Assembly: GCF_013607875.1 (NCBI RefSeq)
Contig: NZ_VDES01000003.1
Coordinates: 277,819-341,818 of the forward strand
DNA from: Blastomonas ursincola
GTDB taxonomy: Bacteria; Pseudomonadota; Alphaproteobacteria; Sphingomonadales; Sphingomonadaceae
Length of the DNA stretch: 64,000 nucleotides
Direction of reading: 5' to 3'
The notes beneath the pieces are model-generated. The model searched no databases, was not told the origin of the DNA, and saw only the letters and a program-made list of their open reading frames with translations. Numbering within the stretch: position 1 is the stretch's first letter; each line of letters starts with the position of its first letter. A program made the translations under genes and the position numbers. Positions 1-10,500 of this stretch are shown here, one piece after another.

Positions 1-69
1 CCAATCTGCGCTACGGCCCATCACAATGACGCGGACGCCTGTTTCACCCCCTGAATCAATGAGTCGCCT

Positions 70-2418
70 ATGCTGGTGAGCAATGGCGGGCTGTTCGTCA
101 TCGCCATCGTGATGGCGGCGTGGACCGGCGGCGCGATTTGGGCGTTGGTCACGGGCTTGCAGATGCGCCGCGCCGCAGGCACCGCGCGCCGGCAGTTGCG
201 GCGGCTAACCCGGCTGATCGATTCCGGCCCGGCGATCCCGCTGATCGTGCGATCAGATTCACGCATCGAGGGGCCTGAACGCGTGGCACGCTGGCTGGGG
301 CTGGAAAAACTGCCGCCCTATCTCGCCGAGCTGAGCCAGCAGGCGCGCGGCCTGCCGCGCGAAACGCTCGACCTGCTCGGCCAGAAGATCACGACCGCAC
401 AGAAAAGCGGTGCACCATTCGCGATGGCGGTGACCGCTGCCGGATCGAACCGCAGATTGCGCATCGAAGGTCGGCTTGCCGATCCGCAGACCATCGCCCC
501 GGGCGCGGTGCTGCTGTGGTTCTACGACGCGACCGAGAGCGAGACGCGCATGGCGGCGCTGGTCGAGGCCGAGGCCGAGGCGAAGCGCGCGTTCGACGCG
601 CTGTCAGGGCTGATCGAGGCCGCGCCGATCCCGATGTGGTTCCGCCGCGAGGATCTGTCGCTGCTGCTCGTCAACAGCGCCTATGTCGAGGCGGTCGGCG
701 CCAGCAGCGCCGCCGATGTCGTCGAAGCCGGGCAGGAGCTGGTCGAGACCGTCGATGGGCTCACCCCGCTCGCGGTCGCTGCACGCGCGTTCGAGAGCAA
801 CACGCCCTCCCGCCGCACGGTGACCACGACGATCGCGGGCACGCGGCGCGCGATGGAGGTGGTCGATCTGCCGATCAAGGGGCGTGGCATTGCGGGCTAT
901 GCGATCGACGTGCACGATCTGATCCAGGCGCGCCAGGCGACCGAGCGCTTCCGCGATGCCCAGCGCGACATGCTCGACAATCTGTCGGCGGGCGTGGCGC
1001 AATTCGATGCGCAGCGCCGCCTGATCTTCGTCAACCAGCCGTTTGTGCGCATGTTCCAGCTCAAGCCGCAATGGCTGCAGGACGGGCTTGAGTTCGAGCG
1101 GCTGATCGACCGGATGCGCGAGGCGGGCCGCGTGCCGCAGGTGCGCGATTTCCCCGCCTGGCGCGACGAGAAGCGCGAATGGTTCCAGTCGGCCGCACCG
1201 ATCGAGGACAGCTGGCTGATCGCCGACGGCACGCATCTGCGCGCCATCGCCCAGCCGACGCCCGATAATGGCCTGCTGCTGATCTTCGAGGACCGGACCG
1301 AGCAGGTCCAGCTGGCGAGCGCGCGCGACACGCTGCTGCGGGTGCGCACCGCGACCTTCAACAATCTCTACGAGGCGCTGGCGGTGTTCACCTCGGACGG
1401 CCGCCTGCATCTTTGGAACACGCGCTTCGGCGCGGTGTGGGAGGTGGATGAGGCCGAGCTCGCCAAGCATCCGCGCGCGGACGAACTGCTGAAAGCCATT
1501 GCGCCGCAGCTCAAGCGGCCTGCGCAGATTTCGGCGCTGCGCGAGGTGATCCGCTCGGCCACGCTCGACCGGACCCAGCGCGCCGGGCAGCTGGTGATGA
1601 AGGACGGGCGCGTGTTCGACTTCGTCGGCATTCCGCTGCCCGATTCGAGCGCCTTGTTCACGATGATCGATGTGTCCGACGCCAAGCGGATGGAAGATGC
1701 GCTGCGCGAACGCAACGAGGCGCTGGTCGAGGCGGACGCGATCAAGACGAAATTCCTCGCCAACATGAGCTACGAATTCCGCACGCCGCTGACCTCGATC
1801 GGCGGTTTTGCCGAGCTGCTGGCGAGCGGGGTGGCGGGTCCGCTGTCCGACCAGGGCCAGGAATATGCCAAGGCCATTATCGACTCGGTCGAGCGACTCT
1901 CGGCACAGATCAACATGGTGCTCGATCTGAGCCAGAGCCAGGCCGGCACATTGCCGCTCAAGCGCGAACCCACCGATATCGGTGCGTTGCTGGTCGATGT
2001 CGCCAAGGGCGTCGCCGGGCTGGCGGGCGGGCGCAACATCGCGCTCGAGGTCGACGTGAACGGTGGCCCGGGCATGGCCGAGGTTGATCGCCAGCGCTTT
2101 GCCCAGGCGATCACCGCCGTGGTCGACAATGCGCTGCGCTACACGCAGGAGGGCGGGCGTGTGCTCCTGCTCGGCGACCGGTTCCGCAACAAGCTGCGCA
2201 TCGTCGTCTCGGACAATGGCCCTGGCCTCGATGCGCGTGCACAGGCGCGGGCGCTTGATGGCGTGCTGCAGGCTGACGAGGCGGGCGGCAAGCCGGTGGC
2301 CAAGCGATCGGGCCTGGGCCTGCCGCTGGCGAAGAACCTGATCGAGGCGCATGGCGGGCGGATGGAGCTGGTGAGCGAGCCCGGCGCGGGCACCATCGTC
2401 ACCATATTGATGCCGTGA
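70..2418 (+). CDS. divL: DivL-like PAS-domain pseudo-histidine kinase with Tyr at the phosphoacceptor position
   Basis: The product has 782 residues. One N-terminal membrane segment (about residues 5-25) is followed by a region with several PAS-like domains (about 190-530), a HisKA dimerisation helix and a HATPase domain with N box (near 687), G1 box DNGPGL (near 715) and G2 box GLGLPL (near 748). The H box reads NMSYEFRTPL, so the usual histidine is tyrosine (Y568). In Caulobacter the family member DivL (769 aa) also has Tyr there and works mainly as a regulator of the CckA-ChpT-CtrA pathway. The tsaE neighbourhood is also typical. ATG 70 is the first possible start after an in-frame stop at 52-54. 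Two GANTC sites (53-57 and 61-65) sit just before it. The orthologue name is inferred from the Tyr H box, length and context. Confidence 0.85.
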   Translation: MLVSNGGLFVIAIVMAAWTGGAIWALVTGLQMRRAAGTARRQLRRLTRLIDSGPAIPLIVRSDSRIEGPERVARWLGLEKLPPYLAELSQQARGLPRETLDLLGQKITTAQKSGAPFAMAVTAAGSNRRLRIEGRLADPQTIAPGAVLLWFYDATESETRMAALVEAEAEAKRAFDALSGLIEAAPIPMWFRREDLSLLLVNSAYVEAVGASSAADVVEAGQELVETVDGLTPLAVAARAFESNTPSRRTVTTTIAGTRRAMEVVDLPIKGRGIAGYAIDVHDLIQARQATERFRDAQRDMLDNLSAGVAQFDAQRRLIFVNQPFVRMFQLKPQWLQDGLEFERLIDRMREAGRVPQVRDFPAWRDEKREWFQSAAPIEDSWLIADGTHLRAIAQPTPDNGLLLIFEDRTEQVQLASARDTLLRVRTATFNNLYEALAVFTSDGRLHLWNTRFGAVWEVDEAELAKHPRADELLKAIAPQLKRPAQISALREVIRSATLDRTQRAGQLVMKDGRVFDFVGIPLPDSSALFTMIDVSDAKRMEDALRERNEALVEADAIKTKFLANMSYEFRTPLTSIGGFAELLASGVAGPLSDQGQEYAKAIIDSVERLSAQINMVLDLSQSQAGTLPLKREPTDIGALLVDVAKGVAGLAGGRNIALEVDVNGGPGMAEVDRQRFAQAITAVVDNALRYTQEGGRVLLLGDRFRNKLRIVVSDNGPGLDARAQARALDGVLQADEAGGKPVAKRSGLGLPLAKNLIEAHGGRMELVSEPGAGTIVTILMP

Positions 2419-2876
2419 TGCTGACCATCGGTTCGACCGATGCGATGCAGCGCCTCGGCCAGCGGCTCGCCGATGCCGCGCGCCCCGGGGATACCATCGC
2501 TCTGTCGGGTGACCTGGGCGCGGGCAAGTCCACGCTCGCGCGCATGATCCTCAACGCTTTGGGCTTTGCAGGCGAGGTGCCCAGCCCGACCTTCGCGCTG
2601 ATCCTGCCCTATGACCCGCCCGAGGTGCGCATCCCCGTCATTCACGCCGATTTCTACCGCCTCGATGGCGCGATGGAGCTCGAGGAACTGGGGCTCGATG
2701 CCGGCGATCCGGCGTTGCTGATCGCCGAATGGCCCGAGCGCGTCGGCGGGCTGGCGGGTCCCGATACGCTGGAATTGCGGATCACCGGAAGCGATGCTAG
2801 CGAGCGCCGGATTGATGCGCAGCCCGGCCATAACTGGCAGGCGCGCTGGCAGCAGATTGCAGGTGAATTGTCTTGA
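2418..2876 (+). CDS. tsaE: tRNA threonylcarbamoyladenosine biosynthesis ATPase TsaE
   Basis: A small P-loop ATPase of 152 residues. It assists TsaB/TsaD in making the t6A37 modification of ANN-decoding tRNAs in the cytosol. Visible motifs are Walker A GDLGAGKST (residues 31-39), PSPTF shortly after it, and the HADFYRL segment typical of the family. The start is taken as ATG 2418, whose A is the last base of the divL TGA stop (TGATG). A GTG at 2415 is in the same frame and would add one residue. The overlap implies translational coupling to divL. Confidence 0.93.
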   Translation: MLTIGSTDAMQRLGQRLADAARPGDTIALSGDLGAGKSTLARMILNALGFAGEVPSPTFALILPYDPPEVRIPVIHADFYRLDGAMELEELGLDAGDPALLIAEWPERVGGLAGPDTLELRITGSDASERRIDAQPGHNWQARWQQIAGELS

Positions 2877-3859
2877 GCGAGCGTGAACAGCTGATCCGGG
2901 CCTTTGTCGATGCACAGGGCTGGGGATCGGCCGAAATCCTGCCCATTCCCGGTGATGCCTCGTTCCGCCGTTATTTCCGCGTGGTCGAGCCCGATCGCCG
3001 AGCGATCCTGATGGATGCGCCGCCGCCCGAGGAAGACCCGCAGCCGTTCGTCCATGTCGCGCGCTATCTCACCGCGCAAGGCCTGCGCGCGCCCGAGATC
3101 TTCGGTGTCGATGCAGGGCACGGGCTGGTGCTGCTCGAGGATTTCGGCGACCAACGGATGCGCGAGACTGTCGATGCCGGCGATGCCGAAGCCGAGCGCG
3201 CGATCTACCGCCAGGCGATCGAGACCCAGGTGGAATTGCACCGCCGCGCGCCCGCCGATGTGCCGCCTTATGACCGCGCGGTCTATCAGCGCGAGGCAGC
3301 GCTGTTCACCGAATGGTACTGCCCCGCGCGCGGTCTGGATGTCGATGCCGAGGGCTATGCGAAGGCCTGGGATGCGGTGCTCGACGGGATGGACCCGTCA
3401 GCGCCCAAGGTCACGGTGCTGCGCGACTATCATTCGGAAAACATCATGCTTCCGCCCGACGGATCGCAGGGGCTGATTGATTTTCAGGACGCGCTGGTCG
3501 GCGATCCGGCCTATGATCTAGTCTCCCTGCTGCAGGACGCGCGGCGCGACGTGTCCGAAGAGGTCGAGGCCGAAATGCTGGCGCATTATCGCGACCTGGC
3601 GAAGCCCGCGTACGATCTCGACACGTCCTATCATGTGCTGGGCGCGCAGCGGAATGCCAAGATCATCGGCATTTTCGTGAGGTTGTGGAAGCGCGACGGC
3701 AAGCCGCGCTATCCCACGATGATCCCGCGCGTCTGGAAGGCGATGGAGCGCGACCTGAGGCACCCCGCGCTAGGCCCCGTCACCGAGTGGTTCGAAGCGA
3801 ACATCCCTGCCGATCTGCGCGATCCGGCAGGCGTGCTCGGCGGAAAGTTCGACCTGTGA
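2873..3859 (+). CDS. amgK: N-acetylmuramate/N-acetylglucosamine kinase AmgK
   Basis: An aminoglycoside-phosphotransferase-fold sugar kinase of 328 residues. AmgK phosphorylates MurNAc/GlcNAc at the anomeric position in the peptidoglycan recycling route that bypasses de novo UDP-MurNAc synthesis, known from Pseudomonas putida. The catalytic loop reads LRDYHSENIM and the metal-binding motif IDFQDA. The RDYH form is characteristic of AmgK, unlike the HGD of antibiotic kinases. The next gene, murU, encodes the following step, which supports the assignment. The start is TTG 2873, overlapping the tsaE stop by four bases; no better start exists nearby. Confidence 0.88.
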   Translation: MSEREQLIRAFVDAQGWGSAEILPIPGDASFRRYFRVVEPDRRAILMDAPPPEEDPQPFVHVARYLTAQGLRAPEIFGVDAGHGLVLLEDFGDQRMRETVDAGDAEAERAIYRQAIETQVELHRRAPADVPPYDRAVYQREAALFTEWYCPARGLDVDAEGYAKAWDAVLDGMDPSAPKVTVLRDYHSENIMLPPDGSQGLIDFQDALVGDPAYDLVSLLQDARRDVSEEVEAEMLAHYRDLAKPAYDLDTSYHVLGAQRNAKIIGIFVRLWKRDGKPRYPTMIPRVWKAMERDLRHPALGPVTEWFEANIPADLRDPAGVLGGKFDL

Positions 3860-4584
3860 GCGATACTCCGTCCTTTGCCCGCACCGCGATGGTCATGGCC
3901 GCAGGGCTGGGCAAGCGCATGCGCCCGCTGACCATCACCACGCCCAAGCCGCTGGTGCGCGTCGCGGGCAAGCCGCTGATCGACCATGTGCTCGATCATC
4001 TGGGCCAAGCCGGGATGCAGCGAGTCATCGTCAACGTCCATTATCTCGCCGATGCGCTCGAAGCGCATCTGAAGGCGCGCGAATGGCCGTTCGAGATCCT
4101 GATCTCCGACGAGCGCGATCTCCTGCTCGAAACCGGGGGAGGTCTGGTCAAGGCGATGCCGATGATCGAGGAAGACCCGTTCTTCTGCCTCAACAGCGAC
4201 AATGTCTGGCTGGAAAGCGCGCGGTCGTGCTTTGACGAGCTGCGCGCGGCCTGGGACGACGATCGAATGGACGCGCTGCTGCTGCTGGTGCCGCACAGCC
4301 GTGCCAACAATTACAAGGGCGTCGGCGATTTCCATCTCGATCAGATGGGCCGCATCCGCCGCCGCAAGCCGGGCCATGTGGCACCCTATATCTATACCGG
4401 CATCCAGCTGCTCTCGCGCCGCCTGCTCGCTGATCCGCCGCAGGGCGCGTTCTCGACCAACGTGCTGTGGAACCGTGCGATGGCCGAAGGCCGGGTTTAC
4501 GGCATATCGCATCTGGGCCTCTGGTTCGATGTCGGCACGCCTGCTGCCATTCAGCCAACCGCAGAGGCTTTGCTGGATGCCTGA
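3856..4584 (+). CDS. murU: N-acetylmuramate-1-phosphate uridylyltransferase MurU
   Basis: A nucleotidyltransferase of 242 residues with the signature MAAGLGKRMRPLT and TPKPLVRVAGKPLIDH near the N-terminus. MurU converts MurNAc-1-phosphate, the AmgK product, to UDP-MurNAc in cell-wall recycling. By sequence alone it could be another NDP-sugar pyrophosphorylase; the amgK neighbour decides. The start is GTG 3856, overlapping the amgK stop (GTGA). The frame is open upstream to 3685, but that part lies inside amgK and is not family-like. Confidence 0.88.
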   Translation: MSDTPSFARTAMVMAAGLGKRMRPLTITTPKPLVRVAGKPLIDHVLDHLGQAGMQRVIVNVHYLADALEAHLKAREWPFEILISDERDLLLETGGGLVKAMPMIEEDPFFCLNSDNVWLESARSCFDELRAAWDDDRMDALLLLVPHSRANNYKGVGDFHLDQMGRIRRRKPGHVAPYIYTGIQLLSRRLLADPPQGAFSTNVLWNRAMAEGRVYGISHLGLWFDVGTPAAIQPTAEALLDA

Positions 4585-7552
4585 GCCGCGCAACCCCGCA
4601 GTCTATGCCATCGGGGCGCAGCGCGGGTTTGCGGATGTTCTGGCGGATGGCCTGCTTCGGCGCTTCGGCGGCGATCCGATGGGGCTCGCGCGCGCGACGC
4701 TGCTGATCCCGAACCATCGCGCCGGGCGCGCGATCACCGAAGCACTAGTGCGCCATGCCGCCGACGGGCTGCTGTTGCCGCGCATGGTGCTGATCGGCGA
4801 TATCGATCTCGACGAGAGCCTCGGCGCGCTGCTCGACCCGCTGGGCGAGGGGGCGGAGGTGCCGCCTGCGGTCGATCCGCTTGAACGGCGCTTCCGGCTG
4901 GCGGCGCTGATCGCGCGCGAAGGGGTGGGCCGGGCAGGGGCCGATGATCCCGCCGAAACCCTGAGGCTCGCTTGCGAATATGCGCGCGTGCTCGACCAGC
5001 TGCAGGTCGAGGAGAAGACGCTCGACCAGCTCGATACGATCGATGTCGAGGCGGACCTGGCCGAGCACTGGGCTGCGGCGCGCGACCTGTTCCTGCGCGT
5101 CGGACGGGCCTGGCAGGGCGAGCTGGCCACGATGGGCCGCATCGACCCGGCAGACCGCCGCAACCGGCTGCTCGACAAGGCAGCATCGCGCTGGCGCGAG
5201 CAACCGCCGCTGACGCCGGTGATCGCAGCGGGGATTACGACGTCCGCCCCCGCCATCGCGCGGCTGCTGCGCAGCATTGCCGATCTGCCGCAGGGCATGG
5301 TGGTGCTGCCGGGGCTCGATCTGGATATGGACGAAGCGCTCTGGGAAGCGCTGGGGCATCCGGTGACCACTCCCCCGCAGCCGGGGGCAGAACCGGTCGA
5401 GCGGCCCGCTATCACGCATCCGCAATATCACCTGAAGCAGCTGCTCCATGCGATGAGCGTCAGCCGCGCCGAGGTGGAGCCCTGGCAGGCCGAACCCAGG
5501 ACCGGGCTGGCTGCCGACCGCGCACGATTGCTGCGCAGCATTTTCCTGCCCGCAAGGCTCAGCGACCGCTGGGTCACGCTCGATGCCGCCGACCGCAGGA
5601 CGAAGGGCATCCGCATCGTCGAGGCGGAAAATCCCGACGAGGAGGCGCAGGCGATCGCGCTACTGGTGCGCCAGGCGCTCGACATCCCCGCACGGCGCGT
5701 CGCCATCGTCACGCCCGATCGCAGCCTCGCGGCGCGCGTGATTGCGCATCTGCGGCGCTGGGAGATCGAAGCGGACGACAGCGCCGGCGAGGCTTTGCCA
5801 GTCACGCCGCCCGGGCGCTTTCTGCTCGCGGTGGCACAATGCCTGGCCGATGATTTCGCGCCGGTGCCGCTGCTCGACCTGTTCAAGCACCCGCTCGCGC
5901 AGGCGGGCGAGACGCGAAGGGGCTGGCTCGACGAGGTGCGCGCGCTCGACCGGCTGCTCCGCGGCCCGCGCCCCGCGCCGGGGCTTGCCGGGATCGCAAC
6001 CAGCATCGACAACCGCCCGCTCAAGGCGTGGTGGCAAGAGGCGAGGGCGCTGCTCGATTCCATCGCCCGATGGCCGCGCGAGCCGCAGCCGCTGTCCGCA
6101 ACCATCCAGGCCATCGCCGCTGCCGCCGATGCTCTGAGCAACCAGGCGGTCTGGACGGGGCTGGCGGGACGTTGCGCCTCCGATCTGGTGCAGCAATTGC
6201 TGGCGCGCACCGGCACGCACGATCCTCTGGTGACGCCATCGCAGGCGGTCAACATCCTTGCCCGACTGATGCGCGAGAAATCGGTGCGCCCGCCTTATGG
6301 CAAGCACCCGCGCGTCGCGATCTACGGCCTGCTCGAGGCACGGCTGCAGAGCGCGGACCTGGTGATATGCGCCGGGCTCAACGAGGGCGTCTGGCCGCAA
6401 ATCCCTTCGCCCGATCCCTGGCTCGCGCCGATGGTGCGCAACACGCTGGGCCTGGCACCGCTCGAAATGCGCGTCGGCTTGTCGGCGCAGGACCTTGCCG
6501 GAGCGCTTGCCTCGGCTGAGGTGGTGCTGACACGGGCCAGGCGAGATGGCAGCGCACCAACGGTAGCCTCGCGCTTTCTGCTGCGCCTGCAGGCGGTCGC
6601 GCCCGACCGGCAGATGGAGGATCACGAAACGCTGGCGCTGGCGCGCAGGCTCGACCGCCGCCTGCCCATGGAGCGGATCGAGAAGCCCGCACCGCGCCCC
6701 AGCACCGAGCAACGGGTCAAGCGGCTGTCGGTGACCGAACTCGACCGTTTGCGCGCCGATCCATATGCCTTTTACGCCAAGCGCATTCTCGCGCTGCCCT
6801 CGCTCGACCCGGTCGATGCCGAACCGAGCGCGGCCTGGCGCGGGACACTGGTGCACGAAATCCTGGAGTACTGGCATCGCGAGGACGGTCTCGATGCCGC
6901 CAGCCTGGTGCCACGCGCCTGCCGATATCTCGACGAGGCCAATGTCCATCCGCTGATCAAGGCCTTGTGGCGGCCACGCCTGGTCGCAGCATTGAACTGG
7001 ATCGCCGAGGAAACGCTGGCGCTCGCAGGCGAAGGGCGCCGGATGATCGATGCCGAACGCAGCGGCACCTTCATGATCGAGGGCGTCGAGATTCGCGGCA
7101 AGGCGGACCGCATCGACCGTCTGCCCGATGGCACGCTCGCGATCGTCGACTACAAGACCGGCAAGCCGCCCAGTGCGCGCCAGGTCGAGGCGGGCTATGC
7201 ACTGCAGCTCGGGCTCCTCGGCATGATGGCCGAGCGTGGCGGATTTGCTGCCAAGGACAACCAGCCCGAGATCGCGGGCAAGGCCGCAGCGTTCGAATAT
7301 TGGTCGCTAACCAGGAGCAAGTCCGGGGATTTCGGATATCGCGAGACGCCGGTGGGCCGCAAGAACAGCGAGCTGACCGCCGAGACCATGCTGCCGACCG
7401 CCGAGCATTTCCTGCGTGAGGTGCTGCACGCCTGGATCCTCGGCGATGCGCCGTTCACCGCCAAGCTGGTGCCCGATCAGGCAACCTATACCGAATATGA
7501 TCAGCTGATGCGGCTCGCCGAATGGTATGGCCGCCAGGGGAGCGGACAATGA
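4577..7552 (+). CDS. addB: Double-strand break repair protein AddB
   Basis: The AddB subunit of the AddAB helicase-nuclease (991 residues), which resects DNA double-strand ends for RecA-dependent repair. The N-terminal part is a divergent helicase-like region. The C-terminus carries a RecB-family nuclease with GTLVHEILEYWHR (about residue 755), GKADRID and DYKTG (about 858). It lies directly before addA and overlaps it by four bases. The start chosen is ATG 4577 (MPEPRNP), eight bases inside the end of murU; the open frame before it is a shadow of murU. Confidence 0.93.
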   Translation: MPEPRNPAVYAIGAQRGFADVLADGLLRRFGGDPMGLARATLLIPNHRAGRAITEALVRHAADGLLLPRMVLIGDIDLDESLGALLDPLGEGAEVPPAVDPLERRFRLAALIAREGVGRAGADDPAETLRLACEYARVLDQLQVEEKTLDQLDTIDVEADLAEHWAAARDLFLRVGRAWQGELATMGRIDPADRRNRLLDKAASRWREQPPLTPVIAAGITTSAPAIARLLRSIADLPQGMVVLPGLDLDMDEALWEALGHPVTTPPQPGAEPVERPAITHPQYHLKQLLHAMSVSRAEVEPWQAEPRTGLAADRARLLRSIFLPARLSDRWVTLDAADRRTKGIRIVEAENPDEEAQAIALLVRQALDIPARRVAIVTPDRSLAARVIAHLRRWEIEADDSAGEALPVTPPGRFLLAVAQCLADDFAPVPLLDLFKHPLAQAGETRRGWLDEVRALDRLLRGPRPAPGLAGIATSIDNRPLKAWWQEARALLDSIARWPREPQPLSATIQAIAAAADALSNQAVWTGLAGRCASDLVQQLLARTGTHDPLVTPSQAVNILARLMREKSVRPPYGKHPRVAIYGLLEARLQSADLVICAGLNEGVWPQIPSPDPWLAPMVRNTLGLAPLEMRVGLSAQDLAGALASAEVVLTRARRDGSAPTVASRFLLRLQAVAPDRQMEDHETLALARRLDRRLPMERIEKPAPRPSTEQRVKRLSVTELDRLRADPYAFYAKRILALPSLDPVDAEPSAAWRGTLVHEILEYWHREDGLDAASLVPRACRYLDEANVHPLIKALWRPRLVAALNWIAEETLALAGEGRRMIDAERSGTFMIEGVEIRGKADRIDRLPDGTLAIVDYKTGKPPSARQVEAGYALQLGLLGMMAERGGFAAKDNQPEIAGKAAAFEYWSLTRSKSGDFGYRETPVGRKNSELTAETMLPTAEHFLREVLHAWILGDAPFTAKLVPDQATYTEYDQLMRLAEWYGRQGSGQ

Positions 7553-10500
7553 GCGGCGGCAAGCCGGGCCTCCCGCCGCTGCAGGGCGATCAGGCGCTCG
7601 CGGTATCGCCCGCCGATCAGGTGTGGCTCAGCGCATCTGCCGGCACCGGCAAGACGCAGGTGCTGACCGCGCGGGTCTTCCGCCTGCTGCTCGAGCCGGG
7701 GGTGAACCCCGACGCGATCCTGTGCCTCACCTTTACCAAGGCGGGCGCGAGCGAGATGGCGAACCGCATCAATGCGCAGCTCGCCGCCTGGGTACGGATG
7801 AGCGACACGGCGCTGGGCACAGATCTCCGGAGCATTGGGGCGAATTTCGATCCCGAGACGCTGACGCGCGCGCGCCGCCTGTTCGCCCGCGTGCTCGATG
7901 CGCCGCAGGGCGGGCTTCGCATCCAGACGATCCACAGCTTCTGCCAATCGCTGCTCGCGAGCTTTCCCGAAGAGGCGGGGCTCGCCCCCGGTTTCCGTCC
8001 GATCGAGGACCGCGACCGCATTCAGCTGGCGCGCGACACGCTGGGCGAGATGCTGGTCGATGCCGCGCAGCGGGGTGACATGCGGCTGTCCGCAAACCTC
8101 GAGGCGCTCAGCTTGAAACTGGGTGCAGAGGCGACCGAGGCCTTCCTGATGCGGTGCGCCGCCCGTCCCGATGCCATGGACGCGCTCAGGGGAGATATCC
8201 GCCCCTATCTCAACGCGGCGCTTGGCCTGAAAACCGACGAGGACGGCAGCGACCTCGCCCGGCTGTGCAGCGATGCGCTGTTCGATATCGCCAATCTCGA
8301 AGCACTGCAGGACAGCAATGTCCGCTGGGGCACCAAGACCGGGCTGGAGGTCGCGGCGAAGATCCAGGCCTGGCTCGACATGGACGAGGTTGCGCGGCTG
8401 CAGAATCTTGACCTGATCTGGCTCGCCGTCGCCAAGGCTGATGGCGATCCGCGCAAATGGGAGAGCTTTTCCGCCAAGGTCGATCCCGATTATTTCGACA
8501 AGGCCGAGAGCCTGTACAGCGACTGCAAGGCGCTGAAGGACCACGCCGCGCTCGTCGCCTTTTCGGGCGAATATGCCCGCGCACTCGAGGTCGGGCGCGA
8601 TTTCGCCTGGCGCTTTGCCGAGGCTAAGCGGCAGGCCGGGCTGCTCGATTTCGACGACCTGATCCGTGCAGCGGCCGATCTGCTCTCGGGCCGGACGATG
8701 GCGCAATGGATCGCGTTCAAGCTCGACCAGCGCTTCGACCATGTACTGGTCGACGAGGCGCAGGATACCAATCCCAGCCAATGGGCGATCGTGAAGGGGC
8801 TGATCGACGACTATTTCAGCGGACAGGGCAGCAAGCCGGACCGGTTCCGCACCCTATTCACCGTAGGAGATTTCAAGCAGGCGATCTTCGGCTTCCAGGG
8901 CACCAGCCCGCAATATTATGCCGCCGCGCGGCTGCGCATCGGCGCGCAGGCGGAAGATGCCGGGCAGCCGTTTCTCGACCTCAGCCTCGATCGCAGCTTC
9001 CGTTCGACCCAGCCAGTGCTCGACATGGTCGATGCGGTGCTTGGCGATCTGGGGCCTGCCGCGCTCGGCATCATGGACGACACGCTCCCGCTGCACGAGG
9101 GACGCCAGGGACCGGGCATGGTCGAGCTGTGGCGTCCGATCGGCGAGGGGCTGGAAGAGCAGGACGAGGGTGGCGAGGGCGAGGATGCCGAGGAATGGCT
9201 TTCGGGTGCCGATCGCAAATTCGCGCAGGGGCTCGCCGAGCGCATCGCGGGCTGGCTGAACCCGGAATCGCCGAACCGGCTTTGGCTCGAGCGGCGCTCG
9301 GATGGCAAGCCGGGCTGGGCGGGCGCGGGTGATATCATGGTACTGCTGCGCCGCCGCGGCGATCTCGCCTCGCTGATTGTCGCGCGGCTTTACGCGTCGG
9401 GCGTGCCGGTGGCGGGGATCGACCGGTTGCGGCTCGGCCAGCCACTGGCGGTGCAGGATCTGATCGCCGCGATCCGCTTCGCGCTGCAGCCGCTCGACGA
9501 CCTGACCTGCGCGGCTCTGCTGGTCTCGCCGCTCGGCGGGTGGACGCAGGACGAATTGCTGGCGCACGGCTACCGGCCCGAGAAGCGCGCGCTCTGGCCG
9601 CATCTGCGCGATCTGGCCGAGCATGACGAAGCGCTGCGTGCGAAGCTCGACCCGCTCTACGCGCTGCTCGGCATGGCGGATTTCGGCACGCCGTACGATT
9701 TTCTCGAACAGGTGCTGACCGGGCCGATCCAGGGGCGCGCAAAGCTGGTGTCGCGGCTCGGCGAAGAGGCGCTCGATCCGATCGCCGAACTGCTCGGCCT
9801 GGCCCAGAAATTCGCGTCCAGCCATGACGGCGGCTTGCAGGCGTTCCTGCACTGGTTCGATGCCGGCGACGAGGAGATCAAGCGCGAGCTTGCCGGGCAA
9901 TCGGACATGGTGCGCGTGATGACCGTGCACGGCTCCAAGGGCCTGCAGGCGCCGATCGTGATCCTCGCCGATGCCTGTGTCGATCCGACGCGCAAGGTCG
10001 ATTCGAGCTTCGACTGGCCGATCGAGATCGTCGGGCGCGACGCGAGCATCACCCTGCCGGTCTATTCGCTGCCCAAGGCACAGCGGATCGGGCCGCTGGC
10101 CGAGGCGCACGACATCGCGCGCGAAGCCGATATGCAGGAGCACTGGCGGCTGCTCTATGTCGCGATGACGCGCGCGGCCGAACGGCTCTATGTTGGCGGC
10201 ACGCTGGGCAAGAAGGCCAAGGAGCCGCCCGAGCAGAGCTGGTATGCCGCGATCGAGCGAAGCTTCATGGCGCTCGGCTGCGACTGGATCGACATGGGCG
10301 AGGGGGCCTGTCGGCGCTTTGGCAGCGACGCCGTGCCGGTGCCCCGCGCGGATGCGCCTCAGGCAGTGGAAACAGCCCCGGCGGAGGGCCTGCCCGACTG
10401 GGCGCTCAGGCCTGCCGCGCCCGAACAGCGGCCGCCGATCCCGCTCGCGCCCTCGTCGCTCGGCAAGGACGATGTCGCCAGCCCGCCGCTGTCCGGTCCC

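Noticed and set aside
1-54. Possible end of an upstream gene at the left edge
   Set aside because: Two frames end with a stop here (27-29 and 52-54), but the few residues in view match nothing, so no gene can be supported.
604-2352. Long minus-strand open frame (582 codons) across divL
   Set aside because: It is an antisense shadow of a GC-rich gene. The translation is Arg/Gln/His-rich without family motifs, while the plus strand shows full kinase motifs.
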